Source: Amorphus sp040750475 (lineage in GTDB: Bacteria > Pseudomonadota > Alphaproteobacteria > Rhizobiales > Amorphaceae). From it: a stretch of 64,000 bases of DNA. This document shows positions 45,901 to 55,658 of this stretch, in pieces. Numbering within the stretch: the stretch's first letter is position 1; each line of letters starts with the position of its first letter. The translations under genes were made by a program, and so were the position numbers. The stretch covers positions 434,001 to 498,000 of the forward strand of contig NZ_JABJVY010000001.1 of the NCBI RefSeq assembly GCF_040750475.1, read 5' to 3'. The notes under the pieces were generated by a model that was not told the DNA's origin, ran no database searches, and saw only the letters and a program-made list of their open reading frames with translations.

Positions 45901-46260
45901 GGTAAAGACCCGTCCGCGCTCCAGATCGCTGGCGAGTTGCACCTCGTCGATCGCCACGAAATCGACGTCGGTGGTCTGCGGCATCGCCTCCACAGTGGAG
46001 ATGAAATAGCGCGGATTTTCCGGAAGGATCTTCTCCTCGCCGGTGATCAGGGCGGCCTGATCCGGTCCAACGCGCGCGACCACGCGGCCGTAAACCTCGC
46101 GGGCGAGCAGGCGCAGCGGCAGGCCGATCAACCCTGATCGATGGCCCAGCATCCGCTCGATCGCCAGATGCGTCTTGCCGGTATTGGTCGGCCCCAGAAC
46201 CGCGGTCACGGTGCGCGCCCGGACCGAACGGGGAAGAGGCATGGGAGATTGAATCGTCAT
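42904..46260 (-). CDS. Suv3-like DEAD/DExH RNA helicase with long disordered tail
   Basis: A 1118-residue protein. The helicase core is at the N-terminus: Walker A GPTNTGKTHLAIERM near 23, DEVQ near 105, LGAATAR, IATDAIGMGLNLDVDHVAFA near 230, and QIAGRAGRHMRDG near 268. This is the alphaproteobacterial relative of mitochondrial Suv3, an RNA helicase of RNA turnover. The last ~300 residues are low complexity: first an acidic, Ala-rich region, then a basic Gly/Arg/Lys region (for example KPHRGKGGGGPAHAGKQ) suited to RNA binding. It is followed, with overlap, by the S4-domain gene. Start at the ATG at 46260. Confidence 0.92.
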   Translation of the reverse strand: MTIQSPMPLPRSVRARTVTAVLGPTNTGKTHLAIERMLGHRSGLIGLPLRLLAREVYGRVVARVGPDQAALITGEEKILPENPRYFISTVEAMPQTTDVDFVAIDEVQLASDLERGRVFTDRILRLRGHSETLLLGAATARALLEKLLPGLNVVTRPRMSVLRYSGSKKITRLPTRSAVVAFSASEVYQIAELIRRQRGGAAVVLGALSPRTRNAQVELFQSGDVDFLIATDAIGMGLNLDVDHVAFAADRKFDGYQYRRLNPGELGQIAGRAGRHMRDGTFGVTGRVDPFGDDLVEALETHNFEPIRVFQWRNADLDYSSISALRRSLDEPPREDGLTRAPPAEDMVCLEYAAKDREIADMARGADAVERLWDVCQLPDYRRIAPANHADLVLGLYRNLMTSGRIPDDWFARQLAFADRTDGDIDTLSNRIAHIRTWTYVANRADWLDDPVHWRQTTRAIEDRLSDALHERLTQRFVDRRTSVLMRRLRDNDMLESEITTSGDVMVEGHHVGNLHGFRFIPVSTAETPDTKAVRAAAQKALASEFERRADRLAEAPDASFVLASDGAVRWQGEAVAKVVAGEETLRPNLIVLSDEQLSGAALEKVQARLQLWLKTHVETLLKPLFDLRQAADLEGIARGLAFQLTEALGVLDRQAVADEVKNLDQQARAGMRQYGVRFGAYHIYIPALLKPAPSRLLAQLWALKNASLDVAGLADLPQLSASGRTSIPLDPEVPKALYGAVGFRACGNRAVRVDILERLADQIRPLIAWKPAEATATPPEGAIPEGGGFTVTVSMTSLLGCSGEDFASVLKSLGYRLERRPAPPKAPAPAAPAVAAPAEASAVLEGETAEADTIVAAGNGEAMVASASDDAPALVAEANASGETLFEPASADAAAPAETVAEEAISASAAGVSPDVAEPVVADEAAAAELVEPVEATVSPEGEAPAAEFPAAEAAQTNAVPTETADTSTASAPEASAEPEMIEVWRPGRRRRPDEQRRREHAKRDGNAEGERQGRNRGRRGGDHQGAAGRGGGPKGRSEGAEGQPKRDRNNGPSGGKPHRGKGGGGPAHAGKQPQQGKGDPRRRSGPPKDRPVDPDSPFAKLAELKRNLERGTRDPS

Positions 46261-46422
46261 GAAATGTGGTCGGCTCGGGCTCGCATGGCCGGCGATTTCG
46301 GGTCCGCGGTGACGAAGGCGCGGTCGACAACGTGTCCGCCGGCTGTCCCGCGTTCCTCCAGGGTCGCCGACGTTTCGCCGCCGCGCAACTCAAGATCCGA
46401 CAAGGTCTCGAAGCCACGCAGC

Positions 46423-46808
46423 GAGTCTTTCTAGCACAGCGATGCGCCGGTATGCCCGTAAAAAATCGCACCCCGGACCGCAACCGGAACGAGTCTGGAA
46501 CGAATCGCGGCCGAATCGGCGACTTTCTTTGATTCATGGTTCGTTCTACGCAACGCCTTGATTTGAATCGCAGTTCGCCTACGAGATCTTGTTTTTGGCG
46601 CACCCGCACACGCACCACAGGGACACGTCATGCGAGTCGCCGGCGCGGACTCCGAATCGCGACGGAGTCAAGCGGCGCCGTCCGACCGTTGGGGCGCCAG
46701 CCTCGGCCACCCACACCCCCAAGAAGAACGCAAGTCGTACGAATCGGGCCCGAATCGCCATCTGGCAAATGTTTTGGATTTGTTCCGATTTCGAATGCGG
46801 ATCGACTC
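46423..46808. other. cluster of 13 GANTC (CcrM methylation) sites
   Basis: GANTC occurs at 46423, 46491, 46502, 46513, 46531, 46565, 46634, 46648, 46654, 46665, 46741, 46752 and 46804, with one more at 46251. Chance would give about 1.5 in 386 bases. Most copies are CGAATCG-like. The stretch lies in the 610-base gap upstream of the helicase gene and carries no convincing gene. In alphaproteobacteria GANTC is methylated by CcrM, so the cluster could be a cell-cycle-controlled promoter or a protein-binding region. Function unknown. Confidence 0.75.
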
Positions 46809-46870
46809 AACATCGATGACATCTAAACGATCCAACTAAGTATTTATTTACCATAATACAGAATACGAAT

Positions 46871-46896
46871 AAAAAGGGCGGCTCTCTGCCGCCCTT
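46871..46896 (-). terminator. rho-independent terminator of the DUF3108 gene
   Basis: Leftward, AAGGGCGGC-AGAGA-GCCGCCCTT then T. The stem spans 46874-46896 and the T-run 46875-46871. It lies 95 bases after the DUF3108 stop. Confidence 0.9.
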
Positions 46897-46990
46897 GATC
46901 CCCGGTGCCGTGTGCGTCTGACGGAAATGGCGTCGTCTTTGCCTTGAGCTCACCGAACTGGGGGCTCGTTTGGACGGTGGCAAGTCGCCT

Positions 46991-47845
46991 CTATTTGGCC
47001 TGGGCCAACCGCACGCCCTGGAGCTTCACGTCGGTCGCATTGACCGACAGCACGCCGTGCGGGGTTTCGATCTCGATGCGAACCGGGATCAGGACCGCAT
47101 CCCCAACCGGAACGAAGGCGGCCTCCAGCCCGCGATTCTTTGCAAGATAGGCCACGCTTTCGGAGTTCGCGCGATGGCCGGAGATCGGCGTCCAGCGCGC
47201 GCTACAGACGAAGGCTTCCCCATCGAAGCTCGGCGTTCGCACGCGTTCCGCGCCTTTGGCGGAGAGATCCACCTGATAGCGACTCCAACCATCGAAGACC
47301 GGCAAGGTGCGATTGCAGGCATCCGCCGCCGTCGGCGCCGCACCTGTGCGGCGCATCGGCAGCACCGACGCGCTGATCGGATCGATGATATCGCGCTTGT
47401 CGGCGGCCGTGACGTCGACCCGATCCGGCGCCGGGTCGAGCGGCGGCAGGGCCGAAAGCGACGTAACCCGCCCCTTGTTGAGACGCATCTTCACCTTGGT
47501 CGTATCGCTCGGATCGACCGACAAGAGGCTGTATTTGACGGGAAGCAGCACCCCGCCATCCATCGCCCCATCGACTTCGGCATCCACCTTGGAGGCGGTC
47601 AGGAGCGACGCAAGCCCGGTCGGCTGCATCTTCACCTTCACCGAATAGGCCTCGCCTTCGAGGATGACGGAAAGCGTGCCCTTGGCGATCGTGACGCCCT
47701 TGAAGCTGACGTCGTAACGCACGCCTGCCGTGGTCCGCTCGCTCGCGGTCGCCGCGGCGCCCGACCAGATGCAGGCGGCCAGGGCCAGCCCGACCGATAG
47801 GAGACGACGCCCTTTGCTGTTCGACTGACGTGCGCGCACCACCAT
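46991..47845 (-). CDS. DUF3108 domain-containing protein
   Basis: A 284-residue exported protein. Start MVVRARQSNSKGRRLLSVGL, then a signal peptide (ALAACIWSGAAATAS). The body is beta-rich and begins GVRYDVSFKGVTIAKGTLSVILEG, as in DUF3108 proteins, and includes VDAEVDGAMDGGVLLPVKYSL and CNRTLPVFDGWSRYQVDLS. DUF3108 proteins are predicted periplasmic and of unknown function. The ATG at 47845 has gagg upstream; longer open frame upstream overlaps the rpmB promoter side. It is divergent from rpmB. Confidence 0.85.
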   Translation of the reverse strand: MVVRARQSNSKGRRLLSVGLALAACIWSGAAATASERTTAGVRYDVSFKGVTIAKGTLSVILEGEAYSVKVKMQPTGLASLLTASKVDAEVDGAMDGGVLLPVKYSLLSVDPSDTTKVKMRLNKGRVTSLSALPPLDPAPDRVDVTAADKRDIIDPISASVLPMRRTGAAPTAADACNRTLPVFDGWSRYQVDLSAKGAERVRTPSFDGEAFVCSARWTPISGHRANSESVAYLAKNRGLEAAFVPVGDAVLIPVRIEIETPHGVLSVNATDVKLQGVRLAQAK

Positions 47846-48153
47846 GTCCTCGTCTGTCCGTCCGACCGGCGGCAGGTGGCTGGCCTGTCCAAACCGGCGG
47901 TCCGTGGTCATTGTCGGAGCGGGATCGACGCGGCCGGGAACCTCCCGCGCGCATCCGATCCGGCTCTCGTTCGGCAAGACGCTAGCGGGATCATGGTGAC
48001 CATGGGGTTAACGCAGAGCCTCGAAGGACCGATTCCATGTGCCGACCCGCTTGACGCGGATGGGCGGCATTCCTATAGAAACACGCTCCCATCACTTTGT
48101 GAGACGACGTGAGGGCGGGTTGTCCCAGCCCCGAAGACAAGGATTTTTTCGCA
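47846..48153. other. divergent promoter region of the DUF3108 gene and rpmB
   Basis: About 310 bases between divergent genes. I see no certain promoter elements. An aagga at 48138-48142 serves rpmB as ribosome-binding site. Confidence 0.35.
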
Positions 48154-48459
48154 ATGGCCCGTCGCTGTGAACTGACCGGCAAGGCCGTGCTGACCGGCAA
48201 CAACGTGAGCCACGCCAACAACAAGACGCGGCGCCGCTTTCTGCCCAACCTGTGCACGGTTACCCTGCGCTCCGACATCCTCGAGCGCGGTGTGCGCATG
48301 CGCGTGAGCGCGGCTGCGCTGCGCACCGTGGAGCACCGGGGCGGCATCGATGCCTTTCTCCTGAAGGCCGACGACAAGACGCTGTCGCCGCGCGCTCTTC
48401 TTCTGAAGCGCGAAGTCGTGGCGAAGAAGGCCGAAACGCCGGCTGAAGCGACCGCGTAA
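48154..48459 (+). CDS. rpmB: 50S ribosomal protein L28
   Basis: A 101-residue protein beginning MARRCELTGKAVLTGNNVSH, followed by ANNKTRRRFLPNLCTVTLRSD, the standard L28 core. The C-terminal extension rich in A, E and K is common in alphaproteobacteria. It is part of the large ribosomal subunit. The following gap has a GC-rich hairpin (CCGCGGC 48470-48476, GCCGCGG 48484-48490) without a T-run. Confidence 0.97.
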   Translation: MARRCELTGKAVLTGNNVSHANNKTRRRFLPNLCTVTLRSDILERGVRMRVSAAALRTVEHRGGIDAFLLKADDKTLSPRALLLKREVVAKKAETPAEATA

Positions 48460-48589
48460 ACCCGCGACGCCGCGGCGCTTGCCGCCGCGGACGGGGTCGG
48501 CGCTCCGTTAGAGGTGAGACGCGTTTCTAAAACGGCGAACCGGTTTTCATTTCGCCTGGAAACGCTCGAACGCAGGGTCAGGCTAAGCC

Positions 48590-49240
48590 GTGGCAAACAC
48601 AGACCATCTCCGCGCCCGCTCGATCGCGCTGGCCATTGCGGCCATGACCGCCGTCGTTCTGGCGTCGAATATCCTGGTCCAGTACCCGGTCTCAGCCCAG
48701 CTCGGCGCGATCAATCTCGCCGACCTCCTGACCTGGGGCGCGTTTACCTATCCGATTGCGTTCCTGGTGACCGATCTCACCAATCGCCGGTTCGGCCCTG
48801 CTGCCGCACGGATGGTGGTCTATGCCGGTTTCACTGTCGCGATCGCGCTGTCGGTGATGCTGTCGACGCCGCGGATTGCGATCGCGTCCGGCACCGCCTT
48901 CCTGGTCGCCCAGCTTCTGGACGTGGCGGTGTTCAACCGGCTTCGGCGCGGCTCGTGGTGGCGCGCGCCTCTGGTCTCCTCGGTGATCGGCTCGCTGATC
49001 GACACGATCCTGTTCTTCGGGCTCGCCTTTGCGGCGGTGTTCGCGCTGATCGGGCCGAACGATCCGTTCGCGATCGAAGCCGCGCCTCTGTTCGGCGTGC
49101 TGCCCGTGGAGCTGCCGCGCTGGATGTCCTGGGCGCTCGGCGATCTGTCGGTGAAGCTCGCCGTCGCGCTGGTGCTGCTGGCGCCCTACCGCGTGCTCCT
49201 GGGCCTTCTCGGCGCCACGCCGGCGCCGCGCCAGGCATAA
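48590..49240 (+). CDS. queuosine precursor transporter (QPTR/YhhQ family)
   Basis: A 216-residue membrane protein with six hydrophobic segments. ASNILVQYPV near 25-34, NLADLLTWGAFTYPIAFLVTDLTNRRFG and GTAFLVAQLLDVAVFNRLRRGSWWRAPLVSS are hallmarks of the VUT/QPTR family (YhhQ), which imports queuine or preQ0/preQ1 for tRNA modification. The start is a GTG at 48590 (MANTDHLRARS). It stands alone between rpmB and the convergent phytase-like gene. Confidence 0.92.
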   Translation: MANTDHLRARSIALAIAAMTAVVLASNILVQYPVSAQLGAINLADLLTWGAFTYPIAFLVTDLTNRRFGPAAARMVVYAGFTVAIALSVMLSTPRIAIASGTAFLVAQLLDVAVFNRLRRGSWWRAPLVSSVIGSLIDTILFFGLAFAAVFALIGPNDPFAIEAAPLFGVLPVELPRWMSWALGDLSVKLAVALVLLAPYRVLLGLLGATPAPRQA

Positions 49241-49257
49241 GAGCGGGCGCGAAAGCT

Positions 49258-50304
49258 TCACATCTGCGGTTTTGGACGGGGAACGGGCGTTTCCAGCCGG
49301 AAGCGCAACAGCAGCGTACGCTGCAGAAGCGAGCGGTTGTCGTCGGAGATCAGCGTCATCAACGGCCGACCGAAGCCGTCCGCGCTCACCGCAATCCCTT
49401 CCATATTGTCGATCTCGTAGGCGAAATCGGCCTCCATCAGAACCGGTCCGGTCAGCGGCGCCCGCGCCGCTAGCGCATCGCGACCGATCCGGCGGACCTG
49501 CATGCCGATATCGATCCCGCCATCGTAGCGCCGCTCCAGAAGCAACAGATCGCCGCCCGGCAGGAAGGCCGCATCGGTCGGGCGATAATCCCGGTCGCGA
49601 ACCAGCGCGCCCCGAACGACCGAGCCGTTGGGCGTCACCCGCCAAAACGGCAGCATTCCCTCCCCGGTCAGGCCCGCCCCCTTGCGGCAGGCGCGTTCGG
49701 CAAACAACATCAGACTGCCCGCCACCGGACTGGATGGCGGCGCGACCGCCATCGCCTCCAGCCCGCCGTTGCCAGGCAGGCACCGCGTCTCCGCCGGCAG
49801 CGGCAAACGCGTCGGGATGTCTCCGACCGGATCGGGACCCGGATAGGCAAGCAGCTTTCGCCCGCTTTCGACGGATACCAGAACCTGGTCGCCTTTGCGG
49901 GCCAGCGCCTCGGCATCCTCTTCCGCCTTGGTCGGCGGCGTCTCGCCGGCCTCCGTCAGGCGGGGGGTAAGCTCGGCATGCGCGATCCCGCGCGGCGTGC
50001 CGTCCGCCCCCTGGTCGAGAGAAAGGGTGAGCCAGCGCCCGAGATCGGAGACCAGCAGCAGCTCGGTGCCGTCGGGCGATGCGAGCACGCCGGAGAAACC
50101 GCCAAAATCGCGGTCGCGCGCCGTCAGGTTCAGCCCGCCGAGAAAGACGAGGTCTCCGAAGCGCCGTGCCGGATCGCGGACGTGAAATTGCGAGATCGCA
50201 GCCGCATCGATGTTGATCGGCTCGGCCCTCAATGGTGCCGCCCCCAGGGTGGCCAGCACCATCAGCGCCAGACATCCGGCCCGAAAGAAGCTCGGAGGAT
50301 TCAC
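49258..50304 (-). CDS. secreted esterase-like protein of the phytase-like family
   Basis: A 348-residue protein with a signal peptide (MNPPSFFRAGCLALMVLATLGAAP split before PLRAEP). The body has FGGFSGVLASPDGTELLLVSDLGRW, GNGGLEAMAVAP and YEIDNMEGIAVSADGFGRP, matching the phytase-like esterase family (PF13449). It starts with GTG at 50304, overlapping the cobT stop in a GTGA junction, so it is translationally coupled to cobT. A role beside cobaltochelatase genes is unclear; the placement is common in Rhizobiales. Confidence 0.88.
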   Translation of the reverse strand: MNPPSFFRAGCLALMVLATLGAAPLRAEPINIDAAAISQFHVRDPARRFGDLVFLGGLNLTARDRDFGGFSGVLASPDGTELLLVSDLGRWLTLSLDQGADGTPRGIAHAELTPRLTEAGETPPTKAEEDAEALARKGDQVLVSVESGRKLLAYPGPDPVGDIPTRLPLPAETRCLPGNGGLEAMAVAPPSSPVAGSLMLFAERACRKGAGLTGEGMLPFWRVTPNGSVVRGALVRDRDYRPTDAAFLPGGDLLLLERRYDGGIDIGMQVRRIGRDALAARAPLTGPVLMEADFAYEIDNMEGIAVSADGFGRPLMTLISDDNRSLLQRTLLLRFRLETPVPRPKPQM

Positions 50305-52214
50305 GCAGCGCGGCCCGAGCGCCGCCCGCCGCGCCCCTGGGGCTTGCTCTGACCTTCTTCGTCGAACAACGAGGCGAGCTGCTCGACCATCGCGCCGGCC
50401 AGCTCGTCGGCATCGACGATCGTCACCGCCCGGCGATAGTAGCGCGTCACGTCGTGGCCGATGCCGATCGCGATCAGCTCAACCGGCGAGTTGGTCTCGA
50501 TCTCGTCGATCACCGCGCGCAGATGGCGCTCCAGATAGTTGCCGCTGTTGACGGACAGGGTGGAGTCGTCGACCGGCGCGCCATCGGAGATCATCATCAG
50601 GATGCGCCGGCTTTCCGGACGCCCAAGCAGCCGCGAATGCGCCCATTCCAACGCCTCGCCGTCGATATTCTCCTTCAGGAGCCCCTCGCGCATCATCAGC
50701 CCGAGATTGCGGCGCGCCCGCCGCCAGGGCGTGTCGGCCGACTTGTAGATGATATGGCGAAGGTCGTTGAGCCGGCCCGGGTTGATCGGCTTGCCGCTCT
50801 GCAGCCAGCGCTCGCGCGATTGGCCACCCTTCCAGGCCCGGGTGGTGAAACCCAGGATCTCCACCTTCACGCCGCAGCGCTCCAGCGTACGCGCCAGAAT
50901 ATCCGCGCAGGTGGCCGCAACCGTTATCGGCCGGCCGCGCATGGAGCCGGAATTGTCCAGAAGCAGCGTCACCACGGTGTCGCGGAAGTTGGCGTCGCGC
51001 TCGCGCTTGAAGGCCAGCGGCTGCATCGGATCGATGACGATGCGCGTCAGCCGCGCCGTGTCGAGCCAGCCCTCTTCCTGATCGAATTCCCAGGCCCGGT
51101 TCTGTTGCGCCATCAGCCGGCGCTGCAACCGGTTGGCCAGCCGCGCCACCACGCCCTGCAGATGCGAGAGCTGCTTGTCGAGGAAGCCGCGCAGCCGGTC
51201 GAGCTCGGCCGGATCGCACAGATCCTCCGCGCGCACCATTTCGTCGAAGCGGGTGGTGAAGACCCGGTAGTCCACCTCGGCCCGGCGCAGCGCGCCCGGC
51301 GGCTCGGCTCGGGTGGCTTCGCCGCTTTCGCGCGGATCGGCGAGCTCTTCCTCGCGATATTCCTCGCTGGTGGCCTCCGCGCTTTCCGATTCGGAGGCCT
51401 CTTCCTCTTCGCCGGACGATTCCGTCTCCTGGGGAGCGGCGGCCTCTTCCTGCTGTTCCTGGCCCTCCGCCGAAGCCTGGTCGTCGCTGGAGGTTTCCGA
51501 GCGGTCGTCGGACTGGGACTCGTCCTCTTCCTCGTCGCGCTCTTCGGAGGAATATTCTTCCGCCATGTCCAGGGCGGCCAAAACCTCCCGGATCGCCGCG
51601 CCGAACGCCTGCTGATTTTCCAGCGACGCGCCCAGGCGATCGAGATCGGTGCCGGCCTTCTCCTCCAGCCACGGCCGCCAGAGATCGACCAGCCGTTTCG
51701 CGCTTTCCGGCGGCTTCTCTCCGGTCAGCCGCTCCCGCACCAGGAGCGACAGCGCATCCTCGATCGGCGCATCCGCTCGGTCGGTGATCTCGTGGTAATT
51801 GCCGCGATGATAGCGGTCTTCCAGCATCGCCGTGAGGTTGCTGGCGACCCCCGACATCCGCCGGGAGCCGATCGCTTCGCAGCGCGCCTGCTCCACAGCG
51901 TCGAAGATGCCGCGCGCTTCGCGACCGGCCGGCGACAGGTGGGTGTGCACCTTGGGATCGTGACAGGCGAGCTTGAGCGCCATGGAATCGCCGATCCCAC
52001 GGGCAACGGCGGCGTCGGCCGCCGTCATCCGCCGGGGCGGTTCCGGCACCCGCGCCTTGTGGCCCGACAGCGACGGCCGATCGTTCGAATAGACGATCTC
52101 GAGCTCCGGATCGCCGGAGATCGCGCGCATCGTCGCCGACACCGACCGCTTGAAGGTATCGTTTCGCGTGGCAGGCGGACTGCCGGTCTTATCCCAGTTG
52201 CTTCCCTGCGCCAT
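50301..52214 (-). CDS. cobT: cobaltochelatase subunit CobT
   Basis: A 637-residue protein of the aerobic cobalamin pathway. With CobN and CobS it inserts cobalt into hydrogenobyrinic acid a,c-diamide. A central acidic low-complexity segment (about 205-300, many E, S, D) separates an N-terminal helical region from a C-terminal von Willebrand A domain. The metal-ion site reads LLLDNSGSMRGRPIT near residue 420, with later MMISDGAPVDDSTL. The end is basic. The gene follows cobS by 30 bases; CobN is not in the window. Confidence 0.95.
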   Translation of the reverse strand: MAQGSNWDKTGSPPATRNDTFKRSVSATMRAISGDPELEIVYSNDRPSLSGHKARVPEPPRRMTAADAAVARGIGDSMALKLACHDPKVHTHLSPAGREARGIFDAVEQARCEAIGSRRMSGVASNLTAMLEDRYHRGNYHEITDRADAPIEDALSLLVRERLTGEKPPESAKRLVDLWRPWLEEKAGTDLDRLGASLENQQAFGAAIREVLAALDMAEEYSSEERDEEEDESQSDDRSETSSDDQASAEGQEQQEEAAAPQETESSGEEEEASESESAEATSEEYREEELADPRESGEATRAEPPGALRRAEVDYRVFTTRFDEMVRAEDLCDPAELDRLRGFLDKQLSHLQGVVARLANRLQRRLMAQQNRAWEFDQEEGWLDTARLTRIVIDPMQPLAFKRERDANFRDTVVTLLLDNSGSMRGRPITVAATCADILARTLERCGVKVEILGFTTRAWKGGQSRERWLQSGKPINPGRLNDLRHIIYKSADTPWRRARRNLGLMMREGLLKENIDGEALEWAHSRLLGRPESRRILMMISDGAPVDDSTLSVNSGNYLERHLRAVIDEIETNSPVELIAIGIGHDVTRYYRRAVTIVDADELAGAMVEQLASLFDEEGQSKPQGRGGRRSGRAA

Positions 52215-52244
52215 CGTCGCTCGCTCCTCCAGGCCGCTGGCCGG

Positions 52245-53231
52245 TCAGCTCATCACGACGTTCGCAGCCGAGTTCGTGAGTTCCTTGCCGAAGCAGCGCT
52301 GATAGAACTCCGCGACGATCGACTGCTCGGTCTCGTCGCACTTGTTAAGGAAGGTGAGCTGGAAGGCAAAGCCGATATCGCCGAAGATTTCGGCATTCTC
52401 CGCCCAGGTCAGCACCGTCCGCGGGCTCATCACGGTCGACAGGTCGCCGTTCATGAAGGCGTTGCGGGTGAGATCGGCGAGCCGAACCATCTTCGACACC
52501 GTCTCCCGGCCCGCTTCGTCGCGATAGCTCGGCGACTTGGCGAGGATGATGTCGACCTCGTTGTCGTGCGGCAGATAGTTCAGCGTGACCACGATCGACC
52601 AGCGGTCCATCTGGCCCTGGTTGATCTGCTGGGTGCCGTGATAGAGGCCCGACGTATCGCCGAGGCCGACCGTGTTGGCCGTCGCGAACAACCGGAAGGC
52701 GGGATGCGGGCGGATCACCCGGTTCTGGTCGAGCAGCGTCAGCCGGCCCTGCACCTCCAGCACGCGCTGGATCACGAACATGACGTCCGGCCGGCCGGCG
52801 TCGTACTCGTCGAACACCAGCGCGGTGTTGGTCTGCAGCGCCCAAGGCAGGATGCCGTCGCGGAACTCCGTAACCTGCTGGCCGTCCTTGAGGACGATCG
52901 CGTCCTTGCCGACCAGGTCGATCCGCGAGATGTGGCTGTCGAGATTGACGCGCACGCACGGCCAGTTGAGCCGGGCCGCGACCTGCTCGATATGGGTCGA
53001 CTTACCGGTGCCGTGGTAGCCCGTGACCATCACCCGGCGATTGCGCGCGAACCCGGCAAGGATCGCGAGCGTCGTGGGACGGTCGAACAGGTAGTCGGGA
53101 TCGAGGTCCGGAACGTGCTCGCTCGGTTCGGAAAAGGCGGGAACCTCGAAATCGGCATCGATGCCGAACACCTGCCGCACCGACACGTTCATGTCGGGCA
53201 GTCCGGGACTTTCCATGGTCTCTGTGGTCAT
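52245..53231 (-). CDS. cobS: cobaltochelatase subunit CobS
   Basis: A 328-residue AAA+ ATPase. Walker A is GYHGTGKSTHIEQVAARL near 71-88, Walker B ALVFDEYDAGRPDVMFVIQ near 140, and sensor 1 FRLFATANTVGLGD. CobS forms a ring with CobT to drive cobalt insertion by CobN. Two ATG codons stand next to each other at 53234 and 53231 after ggagga; I use the second for better spacing. It lies between the DnaJ-like gene and cobT, the standard Rhizobiales order. Confidence 0.96.
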   Translation of the reverse strand: MTTETMESPGLPDMNVSVRQVFGIDADFEVPAFSEPSEHVPDLDPDYLFDRPTTLAILAGFARNRRVMVTGYHGTGKSTHIEQVAARLNWPCVRVNLDSHISRIDLVGKDAIVLKDGQQVTEFRDGILPWALQTNTALVFDEYDAGRPDVMFVIQRVLEVQGRLTLLDQNRVIRPHPAFRLFATANTVGLGDTSGLYHGTQQINQGQMDRWSIVVTLNYLPHDNEVDIILAKSPSYRDEAGRETVSKMVRLADLTRNAFMNGDLSTVMSPRTVLTWAENAEIFGDIGFAFQLTFLNKCDETEQSIVAEFYQRCFGKELTNSAANVVMS

Positions 53232-53301
53232 CATTCCTCCATCGCGCACGACGTCCGCGCGTCGAGGCCGGCGGGAGAATTCCCGCCGGACGGGCAAGGG
53301 A

Positions 53302-53928
53302 TTAACAGTAGCCGGCGCGCCTTAGCACCGTATAGGCTTGAATGATACGCCGAAGTCGTTCTTCCGAACCGCGATCGCCGTGGTTCGCGTCCGGATGATG
53401 GCGTTTCACCAAAGTCTTGTATCTCGTTTTGATGTCGTCGCGCGATGCGCTTTCCTCAAGGCCGAGGGTTTCAAATGCCCGCCGCTCTGGCCCGAGGACG
53501 CGTCGGCGCGGCCGATTGTCGCTCGCCGGATGGTCTCCGCCGTCTTCGCCGAACAGCCCGAACGGATCCTCGTAGAGCCCGCTCCAGGCCGTTTTCGGTC
53601 GTTCCTCGGCGGGTTTGCGCCCGTGGCCCTTGGACCAGGAATTGACACCCACCCGCCGGGTCGGCCGATGCCCGACGATCGCGTCCTTCTGATAGGCCTG
53701 AACCGCCTCGTCGGTCATGCCGTCGAAGTAGTTGTAGGACTTGTTGTATTCCCGCACGTGATCCAGGCACAGCAGGAGATACTGGCCTTCGCGTCCGCGT
53801 CCCATCGGAGCGCGGTAGAGCCCCCGTCCTTCGCACTCCGGGTGCGCACAGGTGGGCGCGTCCGGAACCGCCGCCTCGGGCTTCCGCTTGATCCTGATCC
53901 GGTCGAAATGTTTCGAGTCGAGCTTCAT
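53302..53928 (-). CDS. J-domain protein (DnaJ-like)
   Basis: A 208-residue protein with the J domain at the C-terminus: RRAFETLGLEESASRDDIKTRY, TLVKRHHPDANHGDRGSEERL, including the HPD tripeptide. The N-terminal part has a Cys pair (CAHPECEGRG), MGRGREGQYLLLCLDHVREYNKSYNYFDGM, a conserved alphaproteobacterial extension. J domains stimulate DnaK. The ATG at 53928 (MKLDSKHFDRIRIK) is used; the frame stays open to 53970. It is directly upstream of cobS. Confidence 0.9.
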   Translation of the reverse strand: MKLDSKHFDRIRIKRKPEAAVPDAPTCAHPECEGRGLYRAPMGRGREGQYLLLCLDHVREYNKSYNYFDGMTDEAVQAYQKDAIVGHRPTRRVGVNSWSKGHGRKPAEERPKTAWSGLYEDPFGLFGEDGGDHPASDNRPRRRVLGPERRAFETLGLEESASRDDIKTRYKTLVKRHHPDANHGDRGSEERLRRIIQAYTVLRRAGYC

Positions 53929-54159
53929 CGCGCTGACATTATGGGCAGCCGTATCCGAGCGAACAAGCACTTGACGCGTGATGGGATTGAGGCGGCCATC
54001 AGTTATGGGGGAGGTGCGGCGACTATGCCGCAGGGCCGTCCGCGGACGGCACGGCCCTTTGGGAACGGGGGCCGGACACCATTAGATGATATTTCGGCAC
54101 CCGATTTCCAGGATATTGCAGGTCTACCGACTACCCTCGACCGGCACAATGTGCTTGTA

Positions 54160-54208
54160 GAGCGGGATGAGGAAAAGCGGGCACCGGTTTTCCGCCCGCA
54201 TCCCGCTC
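54160..54208. repeat. extragenic palindromic repeat upstream of argG
   Basis: GAGCGGGATG (54160-54169) and CATCCCGCTC (54199-54208) are exact inverted arms. Nested inside are GCGGGC (54177-54182) and GCCCGC (54194-54199), around an ACCGGTTTTCC core. This is the form of a common Rhizobiales extragenic palindrome. It lies 111 bases upstream of argG in a 390-base gap that is otherwise empty. Confidence 0.8.
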
Positions 54209-54318
54209 CAACTCATTGGAATCCATCACTGCGGTTCGGGTCCGAGCGCCCGACATCATCATGTTCCAAGCGTCCCGACGGCCGCCCGGCCGTCATCGTG
54301 AATGCCCGAGGAGGTCTC

Positions 54319-55539
<1,221 letters not shown>

Positions 55540-55575
55540 GTCAAGTACTCATAAATCCCGACAGCCGAAAATTTT

Positions 55576-55606
55576 CCCTCGTTCGGGCCTTCGATCCGAA
55601 CGAGGG
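55576..55606. terminator. strong hairpin after argG
   Basis: CCCTCGTTCGG (55576-55586) and CCGAACGAGGG (55596-55606) form a perfect 11-base stem with a 9-base loop, 37 bases after argG. No T-run follows on the plus strand, so termination efficiency is uncertain. Confidence 0.5.
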
Positions 55607-55658
55607 CCGGCCTCCATGCGTTCGCCGCTTCGATTCCCAAACACCCGGGTGCGGAGCG

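Noticed and set aside
48470..48490. Terminator of rpmB
   Set aside because: The hairpin is good but lacks a T-run, so it was only mentioned under rpmB.
50232..53345. A 1037-codon rightward frame opposite cobT and cobS
   Set aside because: It is the antisense of two well-identified genes and its composition (rich in R, H, D, A) is typical of a shadow frame in GC-rich DNA.
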